DNA of 64,000 nucleotides, from positions 248,001-312,000 of the forward strand of contig CALLIK010000004.1 of the NCBI GenBank assembly GCA_938009235.1, read 5' to 3'. Made by a program: the position numbers and the translations under genes. The stretch comes from an uncultured Caulobacterales bacterium. Its GTDB lineage: Bacteria > Pseudomonadota > Alphaproteobacteria > Caulobacterales > Maricaulaceae. Under the pieces are notes generated by a model. The model saw only the letters and a program-made list of their open reading frames with translations. It did not search any database and was not told the origin of the DNA. Positions 46,411 to 53,703 of this stretch are shown here, in pieces (position 1 is the stretch's first letter; every line of letters starts with the position of its first letter).

Positions 46411-46845
46411 ATGATTGTCGAAACCAAAAGCGGTAAGCAGCTTACTATTGTTGGTACTCATGACACAGAGGTCATCAAGAGGACATACAATTTTGAAGTC
46501 GAAGATTTTCACACGTACTATGTTGGTGATGAAGAAATTTTGGTTCACAATATGTGTAAGCCGAAAAGCCCAGATATTAATCCTAAAGACATTGCAGGTA
46601 AAACACCTAGTGAAATTGATAAGATTGCTACGGATTCAGGTTTAATACGGCAAGGGCCTGATGCAAAAGGCGGAAGAGGAAGTTTTGATGACCCTGTTAC
46701 TGGTAACCAAAGAGTTCTTGTGCACCCTAATGCGGATTGCCCCCATTGCCATGTGAATAATCCTGCGGGCGAAAGATTAGATATAGATGGTAACGTAGTT
46801 GGACGAGAATCGCCAGAAGCCCACTTGCCGTTAGGAGAAGATTAG
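46411..46845 (+). CDS. Orphan toxin cassette: HINT end plus toxin tip
   Basis: 144 aa. Residues 1-48 are the end of a pretoxin HINT (intein-like) domain: YNFEVEDFHTYYVGDEE and ILVHNMC, where self-cleavage would release the tip. Residues 55-144 are a tip (IDKIATDSGLIRQG to SPEAHLPLGED) homologous to the one in the RHS remnant: both share G-x-V-x-R-x-SPExHxP near the end and a similar spacing of His and Arg. No secretion signal or delivery domain remains, so this is an orphan module able to restore a toxin by recombination with an RHS gene. Enzymatic class unknown; nuclease is the common guess. Confidence 0.75.
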   Translation: MIVETKSGKQLTIVGTHDTEVIKRTYNFEVEDFHTYYVGDEEILVHNMCKPKSPDINPKDIAGKTPSEIDKIATDSGLIRQGPDAKGGRGSFDDPVTGNQRVLVHPNADCPHCHVNNPAGERLDIDGNVVGRESPEAHLPLGED

Positions 46846-46846
46846 T

Positions 46847-47134
46847 ATGGAATCGAATATTAATAATATAAAGTGGCATGATTTAACTTTAATGTCAGTA
46901 GAGATATTTGGTCGAAATTTTCAAGTTAAAATCAGCTCTGTTTCAAAACTGTATTTGCTAACATTTAGTGCCAGAGGAAAAATGTCTATTGATTATACTG
47001 AGTATTGGGGTCGCTCTATACAAATATATGAACTCACTCACATCGACAATAATTTAAAATTGACTGTACAGTCAGGTGCAGAGATTATTGTAGTTGACTG
47101 TACATTAGATAATTTACAAATTTTCAATTTGTAG
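46847..47134 (+). CDS. Candidate immunity protein 2
   Basis: 95 aa starting 1 bp after the orphan tip gene. IKWHDLTLMSVEIFG and a later strand-rich region (LKLTVQSGAEIIVVDCTL) suggest a small beta-rich cytosolic protein. It shows no evident similarity to immunity candidate 1, as expected if each neutralises its own diverged tip. Strongly AT-rich. It is followed by a 22-codon open frame (47168-47236) that I regard as chance. Confidence 0.65.
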   Translation: MESNINNIKWHDLTLMSVEIFGRNFQVKISSVSKLYLLTFSARGKMSIDYTEYWGRSIQIYELTHIDNNLKLTVQSGAEIIVVDCTLDNLQIFNL

Positions 47135-47203
47135 AGTCTTTTAAATATTAAATTATTTATAAGGGGTATGACTTGGAAATCTATATCAGAGCATGAGTGG
47201 ATA

Positions 47204-47237
47204 GAAAAGGGTCAGAAAGTGTGTAGAGCAAGATAAA
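47204..47237 (+). repeat. Imperfect direct repeat, right copy
   Basis: Partner of 46376-46410: GGGTCAGA ... AGCAAGATAAA, closing the 0.8-kb orphan toxin/immunity cassette. Repeats of this kind are expected when a cassette is gained or lost by homologous recombination. Confidence 0.6.
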
Positions 47238-47265
47238 GCGAAGCGTGCCTTGTGGCCCACTACGC

Positions 47266-47338
47266 CACTGCCGTGGCCTTCTCCATCTATAATTGGTTCC
47301 CCGAACCAATTATTCAGCTTCGCTGACCGCCTCCGAAG
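47266..47338. repeat. Palindromic unit 1
   Basis: CACTGCCGT, GGCCTTCTCC, an 11-bp inverted repeat ATAATTGGTTC (47289-47299), loop CCC, GAACCAATTAT (47303-47313), then a GC-rich stretch ending CCGAAG. Unit 2 has the same flanks but a different palindrome. Confidence 0.7.
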
Positions 47339-47392
47339 CGCTAAAGCTCTGTTTTTCGCCACTGGTCTGCGCTAGCAGACGACTAATTTACT

Positions 47393-47430
47393 GGGCCAAA
47401 GTGATACCCTTTTTACATCACCTTGGGCCC
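47393..47430. other. Long imperfect hairpin
   Basis: GGGCC AAAGTGAT on the left (47393-47405) and ATCACCTTGGGCCC on the right (47417-47430) around an 11-nt T-rich loop. A shorter hairpin AATTTTTGC/GCAAAAATT follows at 47435-47454. They lie between palindromic units 1 and 2 in DNA without genes. Possibly RNA structure or DNA cruciforms. Confidence 0.55.
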
Positions 47431-47571
47431 GTGTAATTTTTGCTCGCAAAAATTGCACTGAGTGACACTATCCCAGAACCCTCAATTTACCTGTATTAAT
47501 TACCCCCGTTCCAATCGGGACTCTTGAGCCAAAATCTGCTATGTTGTCCGCATGGCGCAGGATGACGAGAC

Positions 47572-47649
47572 CACTGCCGTCCGTGGCCTTCTTCACCTAT
47601 ATTCAATCCACTGGATTGAATATTTGCCTATCGGCAACCGTTTCCGAAG
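47572..47649. repeat. Palindromic unit 2
   Basis: CACTGCCGT, then CCGTGGCCTTCTTC, an 11-bp inverted repeat ATATTCAATCC (47599-47609), loop ACT, GGATTGAATAT (47613-47623), and an end CCGAAG. Flanks match unit 1, arms do not, but arm length (11) and loop (3) are identical. Confidence 0.7.
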
Positions 47650-47728
47650 TTATCGGTGAGCCGCTTTAACGCACGGGGCCGAGGCTTGGACACACTAATC
47701 CCCGCTTAAGATCAGAATTTACCACAAA
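47650..47728. other. Non-coding stretch between palindromic unit and repeat B
   Basis: Part of the 1.2-kb gap 47135-48359 that holds no credible gene. Only short random frames are present (for example 47712-47945 minus). Confidence 0.5.
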
Positions 47729-48083
47729 GTTTCAATCCCTTCAGTGAAAATACAGGCGATGCGTCCACGGTATGAAAACCTGTGTCATACTTATCTTGTT
47801 CTTTCGGACACGGGACAGGTGAGACGTCGCTTACTGGTTCGAAGGGCTGTGTGTGAAACGAGACTGGTGTGACAGCTTTGCTCGTTATCTTACGCATTGG
47901 AGCCTGACCGCATGAGCTGCTGTGTTCGACATGCCAAAAAAGCATGACGGCATAAGTGGTGTAGCGGGAGCTATTATGAGGCCTTTGCGTAAAACGTCAC
48001 AGCCGCAGGGTTAGCACTTGCGTAAAACAACTTTTTTTTATCTTCGGTACTCCGTCGTGAGTGCTGACCCTGCGGGCCGTCCC
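47729..48083. repeat. Dispersed intergenic repeat, copy B
   Basis: Same blocks as copy A near 20 kb: TGTCATACT followed by TTCTTTCGGACACGGGACAG (47782-47819), then TTGCGTAAAACA with a T-run and TCCGTCGTG...CCTGCGG (48019-48077). The middle is unrelated in length and sequence. A short TTGCGTAAAAC also occurs at 47984-47995 within this copy. Likely a decayed mobile or regulatory repeat. Confidence 0.6.
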
Positions 48084-48128
48084 ATTTATTTGGCGCGCCG
48101 CCGCCGGCCAACCCGGCGCGCATTTATT
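48084..48128. other. GC-rich hairpin between 7-bp direct repeats
   Basis: A 30-bp GC block with arms GCGCGCCG (48093-48100) and CGGCGCGC (48114-48121) is bracketed by ATTTATT at 48084-48090 and 48122-48128. The symmetric block between short direct repeats looks like a small insertion with target-site duplication, but could be chance. Confidence 0.35.
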
Positions 48129-48359
48129 CTTTGAATGCGAGAGTTTCGGCAGACCCCTAGATGGGCTGTGAGCGTTCCCACTTGCCACATCACTTTTCAC
48201 AATGGGGTGAGAGCTGAATCTGTGAGGTTTGAGACACTGGAGTTTATGTCAACAGACTCGCATTTAGTGTGCCGTGCTTACTATGTGCTTACTGGAGCAA
48301 ATTGCCGTATTGTGGTTGTGCGTGGTATTGCGGCATGTTATTGAAAACATACAGGAAAC

Positions 48360-48434
48360 TGGTGCCGCGAGGGAGAATTGAACTCCCGACCTCATCATTA
48401 CCAATGATGCGCTCTACCACTGAGCTACCGCGGC
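48360..48434 (-). tRNA. tRNA-Thr (anticodon GGT)
   Basis: 75 nt including an encoded 3' CCA (48362-48360). Read on the minus strand: acceptor stem GCCGCGG (48434-48428) pairing with TCGCGGC (one G-U), D-arm GCTCAGTGGTAGAGC, anticodon stem CATCA/TGATG with loop TTGGTAA (anticodon at 48402-48400), and T-arm GGGAG TTCAATT CTCCC. It reads ACC (and ACU) codons. It lies at the right edge of the toxin island, where integrases often act. Confidence 0.97.
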
Positions 48435-48623
48435 CTCTCAATGGCTGAGCATTGATTGGCATTTGAATGTGTTATCAAGCAACAATCTTAACGTCTAGCT
48501 AAGTCCAAGCCGAAGAGATGCGTTACAATATGTTGCTCTGATTTTACAAGCCCAAATACTACGTCATCAGTAAAAACATTATACAGTGATCAGGTTTGGT
48601 GCGTGATAGTTAAAACCGACACG

Positions 48624-50126
48624 CTATGCTGGCGCTTCATAATCAACAGGTTTGAAGTGGCAGAACATATTGGCGAATGACACGCCCTCAAACATGATGG
48701 GCCGGCCATGGAGTAATCGTCCGCCTTCATAGAGGATGACTTCGCCGGGCTTAATCATGATATGATGCGTGCGGTAATAATTGTCTTCGATAACTAATGG
48801 CCAATCCTCTTCCGTGTCTTGATCTACATTTATGATGGCGCTGATAATGTGCGTGTCGATACGGTCTCGGTGCATTTTCAAGACCGCGCCATTATGATAT
48901 TCACGGATTCCATAGACGAAGGTTGGCTCAAGCGTTTGCCCGCACCAATCCTCCATGAGGGGTTTGAGGGCGTCATGTACCTCTTGTCGGAGCTCAGGTG
49001 TCAAATTGACAATGCTGCTGCTAGTTTTACGTATCTTTGCCCTGCTATCACCGTTGAAGATAAAACCGCCTTGGACATGTTCGTCAGCTAGATCTTTGCG
49101 ATTGTTGCGGTAGAATTGATTGACCTTATCAAACAACTGGCTTGGCATTTCAATTTTGTGTATGCCTGAAGGGGTGTAGTTTGGAACGAATTCATTCACG
49201 GATTTTGTGAACATTTTATTGTCTGCAGGGGATGGGTGCCTTGATCTGAACCATTTTGTGATAACGGCTTTGTACCCTTTTTCGACAGGATTAGCTTGGT
49301 GTAAGCTGTTCATATTTGTCGTGCCGTCGGGGTTTAGGGAGTTCCAGATGACAACTTTACCCGTTACAGGTTTAAAGTTAGCGCCAATGCGTTTGAAACA
49401 GGTTTCACCGCCTTGCTCTACATCATTTAGATAAATCATAACTGTGTAGGTTCGTTGCCCAGTCGTATGGCAATGCGTGTCAAATTCATGCGGGTCAAAG
49501 AAGTCTGTGTGAGCTTTGAACTCTTGCCCGACTTCATAATATTGCCCTTGAATGGGCTCTGAATAGGCACTGTTGATACCGATGAGTTGGCAAATGCGCT
49601 TATCAATATCTTGGATAAAGGGGTCGTCTAAACGCCCTAAGTCGCAAGTGCGACTGGTTCGGACATCTGAATTAACCACAAAGTCAGAGACTTGGGATGG
49701 ACGCAGTTTCGGTTTTATGCGTGAGATAATTTTTTCACATTCACTTGGGGTGAGGAAATTATCAACGGTTCGGAGGTCAATTTTGTGGGTGTCCAAAGCT
49801 ACGCCATTGGGGATGTTGATTTGTGATGGAGATATGGCTCTACCATTATTACCTTCAAAACGGCCGTCATTGTTGTTTCTGGGTGCAGCGCGTTGGGCGC
49901 GAGCGCGTTTTTGCTTTGCAGCTAACGCCGCCTCTTCAGCGGCAACATCAAATGGGTTTTTCAGTTCAGATTGAGGGCGGGTCGGTGTGTAATCCATTTC
50001 CACTTCAATAGCCCTATACTCAAAACCTTCATCGAGAAGGATTTTGAAAATACCATTACGGTCTTGCCCTGCGTTTACATTGGTCTTGATCCAGTTTTTC
50101 CAATCTGGCGAAAATTCTGTTTTCAT
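48624..50126 (-). CDS. Tandem 2-oxoglutarate/Fe(II) oxygenase (prolyl-4-hydroxylase-like)
   Basis: 500 aa with two oxygenase-like domains. N-terminal domain (about 115-300): TVDNFLTPSECEKI, the HTDFFDPHEF iron site (HxD), RTYTVMIYLNDVEQGGETCF, and late His and Lys in LHQANPVEKGYKAVITKWFRS. C-terminal domain (about 345-500): REYHNGAVLKMHRDRIDTH (HxD again), a double-stranded helix core and LLHGRPIMF (late His and Arg). Residues 60-105 are a charged linker. Fe2+/2OG-dependent hydroxylation of protein or small molecule is the family role. Residue 1 is preceded by a clear open reading start; cytosolic. Confidence 0.8.
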   Translation of the reverse strand: MKTEFSPDWKNWIKTNVNAGQDRNGIFKILLDEGFEYRAIEVEMDYTPTRPQSELKNPFDVAAEEAALAAKQKRARAQRAAPRNNNDGRFEGNNGRAISPSQINIPNGVALDTHKIDLRTVDNFLTPSECEKIISRIKPKLRPSQVSDFVVNSDVRTSRTCDLGRLDDPFIQDIDKRICQLIGINSAYSEPIQGQYYEVGQEFKAHTDFFDPHEFDTHCHTTGQRTYTVMIYLNDVEQGGETCFKRIGANFKPVTGKVVIWNSLNPDGTTNMNSLHQANPVEKGYKAVITKWFRSRHPSPADNKMFTKSVNEFVPNYTPSGIHKIEMPSQLFDKVNQFYRNNRKDLADEHVQGGFIFNGDSRAKIRKTSSSIVNLTPELRQEVHDALKPLMEDWCGQTLEPTFVYGIREYHNGAVLKMHRDRIDTHIISAIINVDQDTEEDWPLVIEDNYYRTHHIMIKPGEVILYEGGRLLHGRPIMFEGVSFANMFCHFKPVDYEAPA

Positions 50127-50616
50127 TTTAAAGACCTGAAGTTTCTAGTGATAGTCGTCTGACTATTTATTGGTAGATCATGCGATGTAGCTTTGCGAGC
50201 TAGGCTTAGGTTCGTATCAATTTTTGACCTATATAAATAGTAGGCGTCGAATTTATACGATTGCAAGCAAGAACATCGAACCTTGTAAGGGTTTAACATT
50301 AAGTTCAGGCACGTGATTGTGATTACGATAGTGAGCTTAGATGTTACATTGGTCCTACCAATTGGTAAGGCAAATCTTTCAAATTGGTACAATTACTTGA
50401 TTGACACCACTAAAAAAATTTGTTCCAGAAAGGGAAGAAGCGATAAAAAAATCCGCTCTGGGAAATTAGCTAGTCGTCAGCACCAACCTTAATAGGTTGG
50501 CATTTTGTCACCCGCCTGTGAAGGTGTGTGGCTGCAGTGGTTCTATAGAGCTTCTGTTCTCAGTCGTGTTTTGATTTCGTGGAACTGATCAATTTGATTC
50601 TTTCGGAGATACATAC
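50127..50616. promoter_or_regulatory. Intergenic region with autotransporter promoter
   Basis: 490-bp gap between the divergent oxygenase gene and the autotransporter. It contains the TTGGT/ACCAA boxes described separately at 50349-50390. No credible gene (the 89-codon frame on the minus strand lacks coding character). The 130 bp before the start codon are otherwise featureless. Confidence 0.5.
50349..50390. promoter_or_regulatory. GntR/FadR-type operator candidate
   Basis: TTGGTCCTACCAA (50349-50361) is a TTGGT-N3-ACCAA palindrome, overlapping the perfect palindrome ACCAATTGGT (50357-50366), with a further half-box AAATTGGTAC at 50381-50390. The core TTGGT/ACCAA resembles operators of uronate and alginate regulators of the GntR/FadR family (for example UxuR/ExuR boxes). 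It lies about 230 bp before the autotransporter in an alginate gene region. No regulator gene is in the window. Confidence 0.5.
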
Positions 50617-53616
50617 ATGTTTATGAAATCGTTACTTGCTAACTCACCCAACAAAACTGCTGATACGAGCGCTAAAAAAGCGCTTCTGACGACATCAGTA
50701 GCTACGATAGCGCTCATTATGGCGGCGGTTCCAGGGATGGCTCATGCGCAAGTTACTGTTGATATCGCTACGTGTGACGAATTACCTTTAGAAAACCCTG
50801 CGGATGGTTCTGGCGCGGTTGTCAATGTAGATACGAGCGCTGAATGTACTGTGGCTGATGGTGACGTCATTGAATTAGAAAACAATAGCCAAGATAATGT
50901 GACGATTAATATCGCAAGTGGCACAACATTGATCAGTACAGATACTAGCGACGAAGATGTTGTTATCTTCTTGGATAACTCAGAAGACCTTATGACAATA
51001 AATATTGCTGAAGGCGCGACATTGAGTGGTGCGAATGGCGTTATCTACCTCGAAGGTGATGAAACAACTATTGTTAACAATGGTGTTATTTCAGGCATTG
51101 GTGGTGAAGATGCAGAAGAGGGCGTGATTTACTTCGATAGAGACGTTGATGGTGAGATCAATACAATCACCAATACAGGTACGATTACCAGCGTTGGCGG
51201 ACCAACAATCGGTGTAGACTCGTTGCTAGGGACTGACCCATCTAGCGGCACGACAGGTGATGAAGAAGGTTTCGCGCGTTTCACACTCATAAACAGCGGA
51301 ACGATCTCAAACTCGGATGCAGTTGGTGATAGCGACAGTGACGCTATCAATTTCAATGGCGATCCAGGTACAACAAATAGTGTCGCGCGTGGATGTCTCG
51401 AAGATGATCTCATTTTATGCCAATTTGAAGTAGATATTACCAACTCTGGAACTATCTCGACGGCACGTGACAGTAGTAGTAACGCGGCTATTCGAGTAGA
51501 AGAAGATGCTGTGATTACAGGTACTATTACGAACGAAGCTGGCGGCGTAATCACTGGCGCTAGCAACGGCATCTATATTAATGGTGCGCATGCTGAGCAC
51601 GACCTAACCATCACGAATGCGGGTACGATTGAAGGCACATCGACTGACGGTGTCTTGATTACGGGTGCGGGCGTTACGTTAAATAATCAAGCCGGCGGTG
51701 TTATCACAGGCGGCGATACTGGCGTTCGTGTCGCAAGTACGGAAATTACGATCGATATTGGTCCTTCAAATCTTGATAATGTCGCTGTTGCAGCGGTAAA
51801 TAACACCTTCGTAAACGCAGGCACAATCAGCGGCGTAAATGCATCATTTGACGCTTCTGATGCAGGTGAGGCGATCACCTTTGAACAACAGGGCGGTGCT
51901 CTAACTGGGGACTTCCTTGGAACAACAGGCTTTGTCGATACGTTGAACTTCACGACAGCAGACTTTAATTTAACACATGACATCCTACAGACTGTGAATG
52001 CCACTGTCGCTAGCGGCGTATCCCTTAGCTTTGATGGCGAACGTACTATTGATGGCAATTTGACGAGTGATGGTGACTTGTTGTTTAATCTTGGCGATCC
52101 AGCCCTTGCAGTTACGGGTGACGTGACACTGAACGCGGGCAGCACTGTTACGGTGACTGACACAAGCGCAGTCTCTGCGATTGACCAACAGTTTACACTT
52201 ATTGATGTCGGCGGAACGCTCACGAATGATGCGGATCTCGTATCAAATATTGCGGATGATAGTTTCTTGCTTGATTTTGTTGCGGTAGCGGATGCTGATG
52301 GTAATTTGGCAGTTGTAACAACAGCGGCGACTACTCCAACGCCGACGCCTACACCAACACCAACACCGACGCCTACACCAACACCGACGCCTACACCGAC
52401 GCCTACACCAACACCGACGCCTACACCAACGCCGACACCGACACCTGAGCCAACGCCAACTATTGAGTTGAGCTTCACGGATACCAACTTGAGCACTTTT
52501 GGTAGCAGTGTAATATCGGCCTTTAATAATGGTGATTTAAATGACACCGACTCATTCACTGCTCTTGCAGGTTTCAGCACTCAAACAGGTGTTGAAGGAG
52601 AAGTGGAAAAACTAATCCCAGACCTTTCCCGAAGCGCTGAGCAACAAGTCTTCCGTACTTTCGGAAATATTGGCAGTGTCATTGAAAACCGTATCTCTAA
52701 CCTAAATAAGTCTGCGTCTTCAGGCTCTTCCGTTAAAGTTGCCTCGTCATCTAATGATGCATTCTCTTATGCGCCTGGAGCTGACACATATGAGGCTGCA
52801 TCTGGAGCATGGATACAGGGTGGCTTCCAGCAAGCCTATCAAGATCGACGGACAGAAGATGAGACTTCATTCTCTGGTTATGATGCCGAAAACTATAGTC
52901 TTGCACTGGGGTATGATTTCGCTCTAGGTGGAAATTCTCTAGTGGGTCTCTCTGGCGCATATTCAAGTGTTGAAATTGATACAGATCGTACAGCGAGTGA
53001 TGATCTAGATATCAATCTTTACCAAGTTACGGCTTATGGCTCTCACCGTTTAGGCGGCATAGAGTTAAGTGCTCAGGCAGCTTATGCTTCTGGCGAAGTA
53101 GAGGCCGAACGCCAAGCTTTCGAAACCATCAACGGTGCTTATGATATTGACGGCTTTAACGTGCAGGCTGTGGCGAGTTACCAATATGGTTTTGCTGATG
53201 TGTATTATGCTGAGCCACTCGTAGGTGTTCAATATGGGTCGTTATCCTCTGCTGCATTCACTGAAACAGGTGGTCTAGATGTTGCAATTGATGAGCGAAC
53301 GAGTGATTATTTTGAAGGGCGCGCAGGTCTTAAGCTTGGTGCGCAAATTGAAAACTATGAATCTGTTTCAGATTATTTTGTTTCGGTGGCTTACGTTAAT
53401 GATTTCTCAGGTGAGCAAGAAAACTTGAATATAGGTTTCGCCAATCAAGCGCTTTCGCTCTCGACTTTAGAGACGGAAGATTCACGCATTGACGCTCAAG
53501 CTGGGTTTGTTTGGACGTCTTCTAGTGCAATTGAAGTCGGCGTTACCGTTGATGGTAAATTCTCGGACACGTATACATCACTTGGTGGTAACGCGAGAGT
53601 GAAGTACCGCTTCTAG
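50617..53616 (+). CDS. Autotransporter (type Va) adhesin-like protein
   Basis: 999 aa. A long signal sequence (to about residue 45, ending MAHAQ) is followed by a passenger (to about 570) of beta-solenoid repeats rich in G, T, N and I (phrases such as NNGVISGI, ITNSGTIS, NQAGGVITG). A pure Pro-Thr linker spans about residues 573-615, then an autotransporter beta-barrel from about residue 720 to the C-terminus (WIQGGFQQAYQ, LALGYDFAL, VQYGSLSSAAF, ending KYRF). Terminal Phe is typical of outer-membrane barrels. The passenger should be displayed on the surface, possibly to bind polysaccharide, given the adjacent alginate lyases. Confidence 0.88.
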   Translation: MFMKSLLANSPNKTADTSAKKALLTTSVATIALIMAAVPGMAHAQVTVDIATCDELPLENPADGSGAVVNVDTSAECTVADGDVIELENNSQDNVTINIASGTTLISTDTSDEDVVIFLDNSEDLMTINIAEGATLSGANGVIYLEGDETTIVNNGVISGIGGEDAEEGVIYFDRDVDGEINTITNTGTITSVGGPTIGVDSLLGTDPSSGTTGDEEGFARFTLINSGTISNSDAVGDSDSDAINFNGDPGTTNSVARGCLEDDLILCQFEVDITNSGTISTARDSSSNAAIRVEEDAVITGTITNEAGGVITGASNGIYINGAHAEHDLTITNAGTIEGTSTDGVLITGAGVTLNNQAGGVITGGDTGVRVASTEITIDIGPSNLDNVAVAAVNNTFVNAGTISGVNASFDASDAGEAITFEQQGGALTGDFLGTTGFVDTLNFTTADFNLTHDILQTVNATVASGVSLSFDGERTIDGNLTSDGDLLFNLGDPALAVTGDVTLNAGSTVTVTDTSAVSAIDQQFTLIDVGGTLTNDADLVSNIADDSFLLDFVAVADADGNLAVVTTAATTPTPTPTPTPTPTPTPTPTPTPTPTPTPTPTPTPTPTPEPTPTIELSFTDTNLSTFGSSVISAFNNGDLNDTDSFTALAGFSTQTGVEGEVEKLIPDLSRSAEQQVFRTFGNIGSVIENRISNLNKSASSGSSVKVASSSNDAFSYAPGADTYEAASGAWIQGGFQQAYQDRRTEDETSFSGYDAENYSLALGYDFALGGNSLVGLSGAYSSVEIDTDRTASDDLDINLYQVTAYGSHRLGGIELSAQAAYASGEVEAERQAFETINGAYDIDGFNVQAVASYQYGFADVYYAEPLVGVQYGSLSSAAFTETGGLDVAIDERTSDYFEGRAGLKLGAQIENYESVSDYFVSVAYVNDFSGEQENLNIGFANQALSLSTLETEDSRIDAQAGFVWTSSSAIEVGVTVDGKFSDTYTSLGGNARVKYRF
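52333..52461 (+). repeat. (ACN CCN)n Pro-Thr-coding microsatellite
   Basis: Tandem Thr-Pro codons over about 43 codons in frame within the autotransporter linker, with one Glu substitution near the end. Third positions vary (A, G, T, C), so this is not one exact hexamer but several mixed blocks. Prone to slippage, which would change linker length. Confidence 0.85.
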
Positions 53617-53641
53617 TAAATATTAGAATTTTCTGATACTG

Positions 53642-53668
53642 AAAATGGCCACAACTGTGGCCATTTTT
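53642..53668 (+). terminator. Rho-independent terminator of the autotransporter
   Basis: AAAATGGCCAC (53642-53652) and GTGGCCATTTT (53657-53667) with loop AACT, followed by T-rich DNA. 26 bp after the stop codon. Confidence 0.88.
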
Positions 53669-53703
53669 ATGTAAAAATGACATTCAATATGAAATGAGTT
53701 TAT

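Noticed and set aside
47168..47236. 22-codon frame MTWKSISEHEW with a purine-rich upstream
   Set aside because: Too short and without homologue; ends inside the direct repeat.
48135..48344. 69-codon plus-strand frame before tRNA-Thr
   Set aside because: No motif, poor start context, and lies in repeat-rich non-coding DNA.
48488..48502. Near-match to a CtrA box (TTAA-N7-CTAA)
   Set aside because: One base off and not upstream of a suitable gene.
50123..50392. 89-codon minus-strand frame before the oxygenase
   Set aside because: Overlaps the operator candidate and the oxygenase start; no coding character.
52333..52461. Possible CRISPR-like array
   Set aside because: It is a coding Thr-Pro microsatellite with no spacers.
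51687..52580. 297-codon minus-strand frame with Val-Gly repeats opposite the autotransporter
   Set aside because: Shadow of the (ACN CCN) repeat and biased codon use of the real plus-strand gene.
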